Assembly: GCF_902459465.1 (NCBI RefSeq)
Contig: NC_047068.1
Location: 10,478,001-10,542,000 of the forward strand
Source: Asterias rubens
Taxonomy: Eukaryota > Echinodermata > Asteroidea > Forcipulatida > Asteriidae
Length of the DNA: 64,000 bases
Direction of reading: 5' to 3'
Shown: positions 52,056 to 63,566 of the stretch, piece after piece
Layout of the letters: every line of letters begins with the position of its first letter
Numbering within the stretch: the stretch's first letter is position 1
Notes under the pieces: generated by a model
What the model was told of the DNA's origin: nothing
What the model saw: the letters and a program-made list of their open reading frames with translations, nothing else
Databases searched by the model: none
Made by a program: the position numbers and the translations under genes

Positions 52056-52287
52056 CAGACGAGTTTAACAATTAGCGGTAGATTCAGTAGAACTTGTAAA
52101 AAAAAAATGATGCAGGGCCTTAATTAAATGCATGATTGAAATTACAATGCTCGACCCACTGAGTTTTACAATTAGCAACAGACGAGTTTAACAATTAGCG
52201 GTAGATTCAGTAGAACTTGTAAAAAAAAATTATGCAGGGCCTTAATTAAATGCATGATTGAAATTACAATGCTCAACCCACTGAGTA
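52056..52287 (+). repeat. 123-bp tandem duplication
   Basis: Two copies starting CAGACGAGTTTAACAATTAG, at 52056 and 52179, almost identical apart from an A-run length and a few bases. Recent duplication. Confidence 0.85.
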
Positions 52288-53631
52288 ATGGATTTATTGA
52301 TGTACCGAACACACATTGTAGGCTCACCACACATTTTTTTTTATATCGTTCTTTTATGCTTGCACTATCAGGGTGGTAAGAATTGCTCAACAATATGCTC
52401 TGGTTGTCATGGGGATGAGACAATATCGCCAGATAGAAAGTGATTGTAATTTTACAAATTCAAGGCTGGTGGGTAATTGACCATTTGATTTGATTTGGGT
52501 AGTTACTTACTAGTTAGTATTGAGCTATGGATAAAAGGTATTATATAGGATCGATATTAGGATAATAGACATTGTTGTTTATTTTTTGTCTGAATCTTAC
52601 TGATTGTTTTAAAGGTGAATGTACGGGAAAGTGTAGATTCATAGTCAAATATACTTGTAAGCCGAAAGCGAGTACATTGCTGTCACGAATATATTACACT
52701 TAAGAGTTTATTCTCTGAGCTATTCAACTATTTCCCACAATCTTTGTACTTTGTCAATTTTTTTCGTTGAAAAATTGATTTTAAGCATAGTGCCTTCATG
52801 ATGTACATTATTGGGTACAATGTTTTGTTTTAACATTGTTTTTACTAAAGTAAACTGTTAAAACTGAAGAAAAAAAATTAAAAAATGAAATATATATGTT
52901 TTCAGCTGAGTTTTTCACATCATGTTATTTTTGAAAAGACAGTTATTTTCAAGTTGAAGTATCACTTAAGTTTGTACACTCAACCCCCTGTAGATTAGTA
53001 ATGACACAGTTGAGTGTACACAGATTCCTAATCTACAGTTAAGTGTTGATTCGTAAAAAGAAAGGCAAAAATGTGCACTTTCATCAATAAAGTGACGTCA
53101 CAGAAATAGTTTCAAAATTGAGAGCCTTTTTTTCGATTTAGCATGAGTAACTCATCCTAACTTCAGGATGGGTTCAATGCGTCTTATGTCTATGAATACA
53201 CTATACAGGTCTACTTAACTCGTCCTAAGTCCTAAGATTAATCCTAAGTTAGGAAGAGTTTAATTAAATCGACGACAGTGCTTTTACTTTGTCAACCTCT
53301 TGAGCGCAATGCACAGGACTCAGTAGGCCTACTATTAATGCACAAGCCAGCGAATCTCATGACACACGCAATCTGTCATCGGAGTCAACGAAATATTGTG
53401 AAGTAAAACGTTGTTGTTTTTTTAGATGTGGGAGGAAAACCTCTGAAAATTATTCCAGGGAAAACCCAAACAGTCAAGTAGGGACTGAAAACCCAATCCA
53501 CATAGTGCTGCGGTGGGATTCAAACCGGAACACAGAGGTGGAAGGCGAGGCAAGACACTTACACACCAACCTGACCGGTTATAGGAGTAGGACAAACGAC
53601 ACCGTCTGCATATCAATATGGTGACAACAAT

Positions 53632-53752
53632 CATACTCCTAGAACTATGTCGGTTTCGTTCCGCTATCGTCTCGAAACCGGAACGAAATCAAAATATTTA
53701 CAGGAGACGATAGCGGAACGAAACCGAAATAGTTCTAGGAGTAGACCCAGTA
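53632..53752. mobile_element. Hairpin element TCCTAGAACTAT
   Basis: TCCTAGAACTATGTCGGTTT and TTCGTTCCGCTATCGTCTC are mirrored in the other arm. A second diverged copy follows at 53806-53925. Confidence 0.7.
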
Positions 53753-55289
53753 ACTGGGGCGCTGTACTCCTTTTTTCGAATTTTGGCATTATCGGTCGTA
53801 CCTAGTCTATTCTAGGAGTAGGTGATGATTACTCCTAAAACTATGAGGTTCGTTCCGCTATTGTCTCCGAGACGATAGAGGAACAACCTTCATAATAATA
53901 CACTAGTTCTAGGAGTATATCGTAGCGTCATACGTTATCGACCCTCATATGTTTTCGGTCCCCAACTTTGATTCCCGTTTACCGCGAAATTGTGCAAGCT
54001 GCACCGGTGACAGAAGCTATGCAGTTTACTCACGGTCTGTATTTTCATCAGGCTTAATCATGCTGAGAATAAAGTTTCCTGTCGTTGGTTATGCTCAAAC
54101 ATTTATAAAATGATTGATTTTTGGTACTTATCACTAGTGCATTATTATGCCAACATTCAAATGAGTCAAAGAAACATCATCCAACCTCGAAAGTTCAAAA
54201 CAAAATTACTATCTGCTAGATTGAGTTTCATTCTGCTTTAGTCACTAGATGGATCATGTGAGGTGGTTACTATTTGGGATTCTATGGTGTGCAAATTTGG
54301 GGAAAATATTCAAATATTTTAAGTGAAAATGACAACAATTTTTTTATTTTATTTACTGCATACTGTAATAAATTCTGATAAAGCGTAATAAATATTAAGT
54401 CTACATTAAAGAGAAAATATCATAGATTGGTTTCTTCTCTCCTGAAACCAAACATTTCTGGTCTGAAATGGGGGAAAACGGATTGTTATGAAGTGTGAGT
54501 GCATCAAAGGGGGGGGGGGGTGGGGTGTTTTACTTTCACGCCTTATGATATCTCTGGATTCTAATATAGTAGCCATAATGCCTTAGGACAAAAATGTAAT
54601 TAAATTTGTTAAGTAGTAATTGAATAATATTTTTGATTTATTTTGCACGCCATACTAGCTTCTGAATGTTCAATAATATACCAACCAATGAAAGGTGTGA
54701 AAACATATGACGTTGCTCCAATGTCGTGCATGCAGTAAGCACTGTTAATGGCGGACTGTCTCTCGCAACGTAAAACCAAAACTTTAAAAATGTCAACACA
54801 CCATGAAGTGAAAGTGTTATTATTGAAAAAATGGATAGATGATTTGAAAAAAAATTAAAAAGTTTTTGATTGTGAACAATTTTCCTGTTATCCTACTGAA
54901 AACACATGACACCAGGATAGGTAATGATAACATCAAAATAAATATCTTTGAAATTATCAATGTTATGATCTAAACTAAATCATTTATATGAACCAGTTGA
55001 GAAACTGAGTTGTTGTGACTTCGAAAATAGTCAAAAGAAAAAAACTCAATTTGAGGTAGAAACCAACAGGGCCGGGAATGCCCCTAATACTAATAGAGAA
55101 CAACAACATTTTACTATGCATGGAGGTAGATTTATGAGGGGGCAAGCAAAGCTATGTTTACAAAATAATTAAACTGATACACACACACAAAAACAGCGAA
55201 GAAACAAGATTCAAGAAGAGACTTTCTTTATTTTAAAGTAAGTCAACAAAGTTTGCATACAAATAATTAAAACAGATAAAATGTATTAC

Positions 55290-55440
55290 CTAATCCGGAT
55301 AACTCCTTCTCTCCCGTTTGTTGATAGTTCCGCCGCTGTTCAACTTAACCCACTGCAGTACTTTACGGTGTAAATAGTGTCAATAAAGCATGAAAGAATG
55401 GCCCTAGAGCGTACACGGTATCATGGGAACGAAAGATGGC
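55290..55440 (-). promoter_or_regulatory. Candidate untranslated first exon and promoter of the coiled-coil gene
   Basis: The minus strand reads GGATTAG then GTAATACATT at 55289/55290, a fair donor site, after a GC-richer stretch in AT-rich surroundings. The short ATG-started frames in it stop at once, so it would be noncoding. Its 5' limit is unknown; an inverted CCAAT box lies near 55,467. It is the only such stretch I found between the start-codon exon (47235) and the TMC gene. The acceptor at 47235 needs an upstream exon, and this is my best candidate. Transcript data would decide. Confidence 0.35.
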
Positions 55441-55725
55441 AATCCGACGAAACCTGAATGACAACCAATAACAGAGGGCGCCCTACTACAATCTTGCTTA
55501 TTTTTTTTACAAAGTTTGGCTGAAGTTTTTGAGAATTTTATTTTGCGCTAACTGCGGCGCTGTAGGCCTAGCCTACTCGAAATTTGTCATTAATATTTCG
55601 AACAAAAGCAGTACAGCGCCTCAGTGACTGGGTCTAATTAGAATCATTAGGCCTGTAGCTTTTTTTTCTGTGAGCCTTTCAAGCCTATGAAGATTTGAAA
55701 TTTTAAAATATAAATATGCACTGAT

Positions 55726-56070
55726 AAATGGCACCCTTGGTAGTTGTTATACCGTCAAAGACCAGTTAACAACAAATCTGCAAAACATTGGACTCAATTG
55801 GTCACCGAAGTTGCAATAGAATAAGGAAAGAAAAAACTTGTAGCACAAGTTTGTGTGCTGTTATATGCCTAAAAAAAGACTTCAGGCCTGAAGCCTTTTA
55901 AATATTGAGTAAGAAATACCTTTCTAAAAAAAAACACGTTACTTCAGAGGGAGGCGTTTTTCACAATGTTGTTGATGTATACCATCAACAGCTCTCAATT
56001 GCCGCTTACCAAGTAATTGTTTATGCTGACAACTATTTTGAGTATTTACCTATAGAGTTCAGTGCCTTCA
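55726..56070 (+). mobile_element. TTAA-type element, diverged
   Basis: Subtype with a CTTCAGGCCTGAAG core; ends altered (GGCACCCTTGG and GTTCAGTGCCTTC). An old copy. Confidence 0.6.
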
Positions 56071-58701
56071 AATGATGGTTACATGATTTTAGAGGACAAC
56101 AGGACATTGAAATCTCAAATTATTTAATTAAAAAACAACAAAACAATGCGAAATTTGATCAAATTTCTTTTTCAGAATTCTGTTTTATTTGATAACTTTT
56201 CATAAAATATATTTATTTCAAAGTCTGAGTTATGCTGTATCTTTCACCAGTGATTTTTACATAAAAAAATACTTGTTACAAAATACACATTCATAATGCA
56301 AGTTGCATAGAGTCTATTAAAATGTCTTATAAATGTAATAACTATTATTTCACATTAATAAAATATTGTGCCATCTTGTGATAATGCCAATTATTATTGA
56401 TAAATGCTTATGGTGATAAAAACAAAGTGCATCGATTAATTTATAATGTATTTTGCATATGATTTCTTTGGATTAACTAATTGCCTTTTAAAGCCACAGC
56501 TTTGGAGTTTACTCTGGCTAGGACTTTACCTTGTTTCAGAGAGGAAATTCAAAATGGAAAAATAAGAATCAAAGACAAAGCTGGGAAAGCTTTGCATGGT
56601 GTGGATGATGAAAAAAATATAGTAGTAAACTTGCCGGAACAGCAATATATAGGACTCTTTCGGGAGAAGAGTTGGCTCTGAGAAGTATAGTGTGGTTTGA
56701 TGTTTCGCACAGTATACTTTGCTTGTCTTCGGGAGAAACGTCAAACCACATCACCCTGTTCTTTTAAGAACTAACCACTTCTTCCAAGAAGAGACTTTAC
56801 ATAATGGTTGTACCTAAAGCATTAATTGTAAAAATTCTCATTAAAAAAAAAGCTAATTTTGCAAAAATATACACTTGAAAAATGTGTTAAGATCCTAGCA
56901 AATGAAAACTTATCTGATTTGTCTTTATAAGATCGGAAACAACAAAACATGTTTCTGAATTTGTTATCTAAGTACAGTGCATTATTAAGTTTTGCTACAC
57001 CCATTTTTCATGTAATAACTAGTATGGTATATTATAAATTTGTGTTTAAAATATCACAATAAAATAACAAGTTTAAAATGAAATCATAGAAATGACAAAA
57101 GTTGATTCATGTTGTCTTCTTCCATAAAACCATTCCAAATCCTCGAGAATCTACCCTAATTTTGCTTGAATCTGGGCTCAACTTCAACTTCACCTTTTAA
57201 TATCTCTTATATATTTACGGTTTATAATTTAATTCAAATAAAGACATCTAAGCCCATTTCATACTTTCTATGAATGTGAAGCAAATTTCACGCCACAACC
57301 ATTTTCACTTGGAATGTTATGTTTCAAAAGAGTTGAGCATAGTTCTTGCGAATTGTTTGATGTAAATTTGTGGGGTCAAATTCGCTTCACTTTTAAAGGA
57401 AGTATTAACCAGGCTTAACTGGATTTACCACTAACATTATTTGACACACTAGAACCCATACAAAACAAAAACAAAACATTTATCAAATGCCCTTCTTTTT
57501 AGAATGCACTTCTCATTATACAAAATTAAACACCAGTGCCTTTCTGGTGGTACATTTAAAAGAGTTACATGATTGAGGCAATGCACCATTGGCAAATTGA
57601 TTCACTATATAGCTTTATGGAACATTACAGAATTGGTTTTGCTTAAAAAAACAGTTGCTGTCAGAGAAAGCACTTTATGTAATCCACTATATATGTAAAC
57701 AGTGGGTTCCGATTGCCAAACGGAGTATTTGGGTACTTTTTCAAAATGTCCACATATTTACATTAAACTTACAAGGTTTGAAGATAATGACAGTGGAAAG
57801 CTCCCCTTCAAATATTACTAACTGAGGTTTTGTAGTTTTTGAGAAACGAGTAAAACAAGTCACAAAATAATTTTCGTCTCATATTTTCGTAAATATGTGG
57901 ACATAGTGTTTTGTGTTAGGAAAAAGTACAAACCGGTAGTCCCTCTAAAGCAAGCCAAACAGTTTAAAAGAGTTGACCATAATGCACTGACGTCATCATG
58001 CGGCTATCTTATAGATAAAACCATGATGAAACAATGGAAAACGCACATAAAATTGTACCTGCTGCACACAATAACCCAAATTCACAATGCGTTGCGCACG
58101 TACACACACAACTCCTGTCCCCCATTTTGTGTGCTAAAAGGTGTACAAAAGGGTGGTACATGGGTTTATGCACCTCTGACACTGCGCATCCACCATTTTC
58201 TGCCTTTTTGGGGGAGTCTGTTCTTTTTGCGCACATTTTGACACATGAAATGGGGGACCGGAGATGCGCGTGTAAGCGCCCTTTGCTTGTGAATAAGGTA
58301 TATAGCCATTGAGCAAACTTTGACCTCTAAATCTGTGAATCTGCTACGGCCAGACACAACCTGATTTTGTGATTAAAGAATAATAAATTAACATTTACGA
58401 TTACTTAAAAATATTCATTCTGCATACAGAAGACATATAAAATAATAAACTGTTTGATTTAAATACGTTTGCACATTATAATACAGAAATTGTCGATCTC
58501 AGAATATGTACAAAAGAAAACAAATTTAAAATGAAAATGATAAATAATCTGAAACTAACATGCACCATCACAAGCTACAAACAGGTGAAATAATGTGAAA
58601 AAAAACCAGAAAGTTAATATGAGACTAAATAGAGTAAGATTATATAAAAACTATTGTGAGTAAAAATTAGAGAAGTGTCTATTCAGGCTGATACACATGT
58701 C

Positions 58702-58709
58702 TTTTATTT
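58702..58709 (-). terminator. Possible poly(A) signal of the TMC gene
   Basis: AATAAA on the minus strand about 225 bases past the stop, in an A/T-rich stretch. Plausible distance; no supporting GU-rich element was verified. Confidence 0.35.
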
Positions 58710-58929
58710 TGTTCATTCATTGACCATTGGAAGAAGAAATTTTTATGAATTCAAATCTTGATCACAAAATACTATTTAGCACAGATTTTGAATCAGCAAT
58801 GCATTACTGTTTTGAATGAGATTTCTTATTTTCCCAAGTCTGTGACTATTTCCCTTTTTAATAAAAACTAAAAAATCTAAAGACTTTTGAATAAAAATGG
58901 GGCGGGGGGGTGGAACGAATAACAAAACC

Positions 58930-59172
58930 TCAGTTTTCCGACTGATGAATGACCATATCGGCACTGTCCACTGCTTGTTGAACCTGAGGTGAGAGTGCTG
59001 TGTGTTGTCCAAGTCTTATCTTAGCGTGAGACTTCTTGGGTTTCTGTTTGACCATCGGCGGCGGGATGGCCGCTGCGGCTTCTGCTGAGGTGCTAGCCCC
59101 TCGGTTGATCGACGTCCGATTCTTGATAGCATTCTGCAGCATCTTGAGTAAGAAGAGCTTGTCTTTTCCCTC
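58930..59172 (-). CDS. TMC: TMC last exon, cytoplasmic tail and stop
   Basis: Acceptor CTTCAACCAG. Phase 0, 80 codons and TGA at 58930-58932. Starts EGKDKLFLLKMLQNAIKNR, then an Ala-rich stretch, PPPMVKQKPKKSHAK and a polar end, HQSEN. The tail after the first 15 residues is not conserved to my knowledge. Confidence 0.9.
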   Translation of the reverse strand, partial: EGKDKLFLLKMLQNAIKNRTSINRGASTSAEAAAAIPPPMVKQKPKKSHAKIRLGQHTALSPQVQQAVDSADMVIHQSEN

Positions 59173-62100
59173 CTGGTTGAAGAAAAGATTACAAATTTGA
59201 TTTGAAGCTTGTATGATGTTAGACATAAAGGCCAAAAATAAATACCAAAAACTGCCCAACTCTAACCCTGGCTCTCACCCTGACTCTTACCCTGACCCTA
59301 ACCCTAATCCTTGACCCTAATCCTGACCAAACCCTGATCCTGACCCTAACCCTAGCTCTAACCCCGATCCTATTCTTGACCCTAACCTCCATACCCTAAC
59401 CCTGATCCTGACCCTAACCCTTTACATAAATAAAAAATAATATTTGATAATCAAGCAAACATTCAAATATTTTTCAATGCAAACTCAACTCACCAGAGTA
59501 ATTTGTTGTTTAAGGCGTTTAACAGTTGCTCGACGACCCTCGGTTAACGTTTTGAAGTAGTATACGGCCAAACTGTGATGAGAAGGGAAAAAAGAAAGTT
59601 AAATTAAACTAATTATGTACAAACAAATATCTGTTAATGTCTCACTTTCCTTTTGTAAAAACAAGTTGAAATTAGTTCAAAATTTCATGCAACAAATTCA
59701 TTTTCCGAGACAGATGGGCCATAGACACAGGACTCGAATTTGGAAAGAAAATCCCCAAGACCGCTGGGCTTGTTGCTAATCTTTTTTAATGGACCAGGAT
59801 ATTAGATTGACCTTATTTTTTTCTACTAATGGGTAAGTTTACCTTGATACTCAATAGAACTGAAATATATCTACCATATTCAAAGTCAATATTTTAACAC
59901 CTTTATTTTTAAATACATGTAAAGATATTGATTTAGAAATCATCACCGCACTTGTCTAGTAGTGAGTTTACTGGCCCAGATCCAACTGTCACCAGGGGCA
60001 TGTTGCCACCTATTCCTGGGGCTGAAACAGGGTTACCCCCTTAACAGTCTGTAAAGATATAGGCATGGGTGTCATCCACTAGGAGCCTGGTTAGTAGGGC
60101 AGAATGCACTACCTTCCAAACTAATTACGAAGCACTTAAAGTCAAGTGCACAAGTATCCTTTTTATTTTGCAAAGGCCACTTCCATTGGAAAATCTTAAA
60201 GTCTATGGGAAACTTTTGAAGGGGCACCAAGGCCAAGACTAGGGGCAACAGAGACCATGGCCTCGTTTTGTCTTAGTGCTACTCACCAAAGGAGAATGAT
60301 TAAACCAGCCACCACTCCCTGCGTTGTCATGAACGTGATGATGAATTTCCAAACTTGTGCGCTCTCATCCCATTTGTTGACCAGCTGCGTCCAGACATCA
60401 AATGGAGAGTTCAACCCTCGGAAGGGGCCGCACTCCATCGATGGCTTGGTACTGAGGGGAAAACAATTAGCAACAAAATAGAGCAATTTATTAATCATTT
60501 AACACCAGGGCCCAACTAATAGAGCTGCTAAGCGCTATAATTTGCTTAGCATGAAATTTCTTCCTTGATAAAAACAGGATTACCAACCGAATTTCAATTT
60601 TCAGCATTTTGCTTGTTACTGATATTCAGCTGTTCAGTGTTTGCTTATCCTGAAAATCACATGAAAATTTGGTTTGTAATTCTGTTTTTATCAAGGCAAA
60701 AATTTCATGCTAAGCAATATTTTGTGCTTACATGTTTCCCTCCATCCCTCAATCTAGACTGTTTTAAGAGAATTATCAATTTCTACCTTCAGCTCCCCCT
60801 TCAGATTTATTAGATAGTTTTTCTTCTTGTACCAAGATCGTGCATGACAAGACAAAGTATTGCTGTCTAGTTACTAAATCACAATGTCTTGATTTGTGGA
60901 ATTCATAACCATCAACATTAAACCAATATATCCCTTGTGGGAGTTTGCCTTCTTTCCCTGTTGGAAAGATCATCCCTAGACAAACATTATCCCCATGACA
61001 GAGTTGACCTAGTCTGCTACTCACTTGACCATACTGTATCCCACACAGCAGACGCAGATTGCATACATCAGGAAGAGAATCAAGATGAAGAGGGTCTGGG
61101 CTAGTCCAGCACGCCAAGGATGAAGGGAAGGCTTGCAGTTGTACAATACACTCAGCTGTAAAACAAATAGGGACTAGGTCAAGTTGAAGTAAGGGTCTGA
61201 AGACAAACTGTGAAAGCCTAAAACATTTGGACGCATTAAAGTGTGCGAGGTTTGCTTCCTTCACGCCTTATATAAAGCAATGTAGTTGGGAACGCAAAGC
61301 CTGCTTGCAAACATTTATGTTTGGTTTTAAAATTCCAACTCTGCCATTTGGAGCATTTTATTTGGTTTAATCTTCATGATTTTAAGCATTTGATCTTAAT
61401 TATAAAAAAAAAAGCAAAACATTTTTTTTATTTATTTTTTTTAAATATAGGTTTTCTCGGTCAATTTCAAAAAATGAGCAGCCAATTTAACCACCAAGCT
61501 ATTCTATTTTGCGCAAAATTGAATGCTACTAAAAAGAGTAATTCGATTTCGTGTTAAAATTAGTAAAATGTAATGTTTTGTCATACAATTTAACAAAATA
61601 ATCATTCAATTTAACAATATTCATCAAAGCAGCATTCAAATTCGCAGACGCTTCTTGAGGCGTGTGTGTCGCGAAAAAAGATTGACGATACGCTAAATAA
61701 AACAGAGTGATTTTCACACGGCAAGACCCTGCCGGTTCTAAACGGCCGTGAAAGAACGAGTTCGCTACCCCTTTATTCCCTTAATCATAAATCTCGGTCA
61801 ACTTCTTTTTTACTCACCATGTAATCAAGAAAAACAAATGAAAGGTCTTAAAAGCCTGAGCAACAATTCGCTAAAAGCCGACCGACCTCTGTGTGTATGG
61901 ATGACCTACCTGCTTGATGTAGAAGAGAAGAATCAGTTTGACGATGCAGATGATCATCAGGAGAGGTGCAAAGAACATTCCAATCCTTTCAACAAATAAA
62001 AGAAGAATAAGAACCAAATCTTGTAACCTTGTTCCCAGTGGTGTACGATCTCGCCGAGCAATTTTTTTTTATAATAACCCATGGGAGTGTACCTTTGAAA

Positions 62101-62815
62101 TATCCAAATATATAGGATATTTTAATTAGTCCTGTGGTTGATCTAAAAGCCCACGGAAGTTGTAAACAAGTGTACGCACAGAGCAGTCACTTTTGGTTAG
62201 CCAATCAGTGTTTTTTTTTCAGCACTTCCCTTCCAGGGGTTAGTGACGAGATGTTATGATACAGTGCTTAGCCCCTAGTAGCGAGGCTGCAAATCTGGCA
62301 ATTTTTCAACCATTGAGGACAGCACCTCTGTTTAGAGTACCTCCCAGAAGCTGAAGCTGCAGAAAGCAGCAGCAAACTAGTCTAATACTTGGTGCATTCA
62401 TTAGCTAAGACAAAATGAGGGGGAAACCAGTCAAGAGCTATATACATTAACCTGGTATTTTGGCTGGTGACCCATTACTGCTAGGCCAGACTTAAATGTG
62501 CTTAACAATTTTTTTTAATGAAAGTTGCCCCAATATCAACTTTTAACTTCACAAACTTTTATCTTAAAAACCAGCAATTCATTTCCCTTAAAGTAACAAA
62601 ATAACAAAAAATGAAAAAAATACTCAATGGCTTGATGTTTCAACCCTAGCAAAGTCAAAGTCAAATTACAAATTTGATGTGAGATTTTCAAGATTCGAGA
62701 TTTCTGAATGAACTCTTACCAAGTGTATGTCTGAGACTGAATTAAGTCCATGGTGTTCCTCGCTATGTCAAACTCCGGCGACGTAAACCGTTTACAGAAA
62801 TAATCACGACCAATC
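58930..62815 (-). CDS. TMC: Transmembrane channel-like (TMC) gene, last six exons
   Basis: TMC proteins are ten-helix membrane proteins of the TMC/anoctamin fold; some family members form mechanotransduction channels. The last ~263 residues are present: FDIARNTMDLIQSQTY before a helix WIGMFFAPLLMIICIVKLIL, then YNCKP and HPWRAG, a second helix, the family signature CGPFRGLNSPFDV, a third helix reaching VYYFKTLTEGRRATVKRLK, and EGKDKLFLLKML at the start of a soluble tail. Order, spacing and motifs match the TMC C-terminal half. The tail start resembles TMC5/TMC7-type members, so that subgroup is my guess. All six exons join in phase. Earlier exons lie to the right of the window or were not found in 62,816-64,000. 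Confidence 0.9.
59270..59425 (+). repeat. Telomere-like CCCTAA/CCCTGA tract
   Basis: Degenerate mix of CCCTAA, CCCTGA and TCCTGA units in the TMC intron between the last two exons. TTAGGG-type on the minus strand. Confidence 0.85.
59494..59572 (-). CDS. TMC: TMC exon, end of last helix and basic strip
   Basis: Acceptor CTCATCACAG and donor GTGAGTTG. Phase 2 in, 0 out. Encodes LAVYYFKTLTEGRRATVKR then LKQQITL, the conserved basic strip after the last helix. Confidence 0.9.
60287..60451 (-). CDS. TMC: TMC exon, CGPFRGL signature and last helix
   Basis: Acceptor TTTTCCCCTCAG and donor GTGAGTAGC. Phase 2 in and out. Encodes TKPSMECGPFRGLNSPFDVW, an extracellular-type loop, then a hydrophobic stretch ending VVAGLIILLW. 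Donor has the same nine bases as the exon above. Confidence 0.93.
61025..61155 (-). CDS. TMC: TMC exon, CKP-WRA loop and membrane helix
   Basis: Acceptor GTTTTACAG and donor GTGAGTAGC. Phase 0 in, 2 out. Encodes LSVLYNCKPSLHPWRAG then LAQTLFILILFLMYAICVCC. NCxPxxxxWRA is typical of the family. Confidence 0.92.
61910..61985 (-). CDS. TMC: TMC exon, membrane helix
   Basis: Acceptor GTTGAAAG and donor GTAGGTCA. Phase 2 in, 0 out. Encodes WIGMFFAPLLMIICIVKLI then LLFYIKQ, a hydrophobic helix ending in the conserved FYIK. Confidence 0.9.
62720..62815 (-). CDS. TMC: TMC exon, pre-helix segment (first one in window)
   Basis: Acceptor TTGATGTAG and donor GTAAGAGT. Phase 2 in and out. Encodes IGRDYFCKRFTSPEFDIARN then TMDLIQSQTYT and the first two bases of Trp. 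PEFDIxRNxxDLxxxQT is a conserved TMC segment just before the eighth helix. Confidence 0.9.
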
Positions 62816-63076
62816 CTACATCAAGAAATAAAATATATAATTTATATGAAACGTTTTGATAGGAAATTTGTACTTGTGTCATGGTTTACAAGCCAATCAA
62901 AGCAGAATTACTGGGTGAAAACCCCACATTACGTTCAGCCAAAGGCCAGCAATAATGGTTAACTGTCTTGCTTTAAAGGACACAAGTGTCATGACTGGGA
63001 CTTGAACCCACACTCTGTGGTGATCAGAAACACCAAAGCTTGAATCCTGTGCTCTTAACCGATCAGCCACGACACG

Positions 63077-63566
63077 TTAAAGGCAGTGGACACTATTGGT
63101 AATTACTCAAAACAATTATTGGCATAAAACCTTACTAAGAACAACTCTACCTGGCAAGTAGATACACACATGGTGTTACCGCAAACCAAATATACATTGA
63201 TACCTCACCATGCAATGCCTCAAATCCTATAAAACCTTACTTGGTGACGAGTAATTGGGAGAGGTTGATGGTATAAAACATTGTAAGAACGACTCCCTCT
63301 GAAGTACCACAGTTTCCGAGAAAGAAGTAATTTTCCAAGAATTTGATTTAGAGACCTCAAATTTAGAATTTGAGGTCCCGAAATCAACCATCTAAACACA
63401 CACAACTTCGTGTGACAAGGGTGTTTTTTCTTTCATTATTATCTCGGAACTTTGACGCCCAATTGTGCTCAAATTTTCACAGGTTTGTTATTTTATGCAA
63501 ATGTTGAGATACACTAAGTGAGAAGACTAGTCTTTGACAATTACCAATAGTGTTCACTGCCTTTAA
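63077..63566 (-). mobile_element. TTAA-type element with a nested insertion
   Basis: TTAA plus AGGCAGTGGACACTATTGG on the left and the matching right end. A ~92-base foreign segment (63137-63228) splits it, flanked by a 13-base direct duplication. Confidence 0.75.
63137..63228. mobile_element. Small insertion with 13-base target duplication
   Basis: ATAAAACCTTACT stands at 63124-63136 and again at 63229-63241, in the middle of a TTAA-type element. The 92 bases between them are absent from the other copies. Confidence 0.7.

Larger units (their letters stand above)
47236..55289. other. Probable first intron of the coiled-coil gene, repeats only
   Basis: No further coding exon fits. Contents: a 29-bp minisatellite (47502-47885), TTAA-type elements (48305-48691, 48814-48898, 50213-50497), a 206-bp and a 123-bp tandem duplication, a tRNA-headed SINE (51360-51690), inverted elements at 53,632-53,925, and a TAGGACT-type palindrome near 53,130-53,265. 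54,000-55,280 is AT-rich with nothing recognised. Confidence 0.5.
55450..58929. other. Intergenic between the two genes
   Basis: Holds a TTAA-type element (55726-56070), AT-rich DNA with a hairpin at 56,692-56,752, half of the TGTCCACAGATTTACA-type palindrome (57722-57925) and a mixed GC-richer patch at 57,980-58,340 that contains TGACGTCA near 57,990. No gene recognised. Confidence 0.5.

Noticed and set aside
56481..56681. Plus-strand open frame of 66 codons (charged, KIRIKDKAGKALHG)
   Set aside because: Looks protein-like but has no recognisable family, no splice context, and its end overlaps a hairpin (56692-56752).
59270..59425. A real chromosome end
   Set aside because: Units are degenerate and TMC exons stand on both sides, so it is internal.
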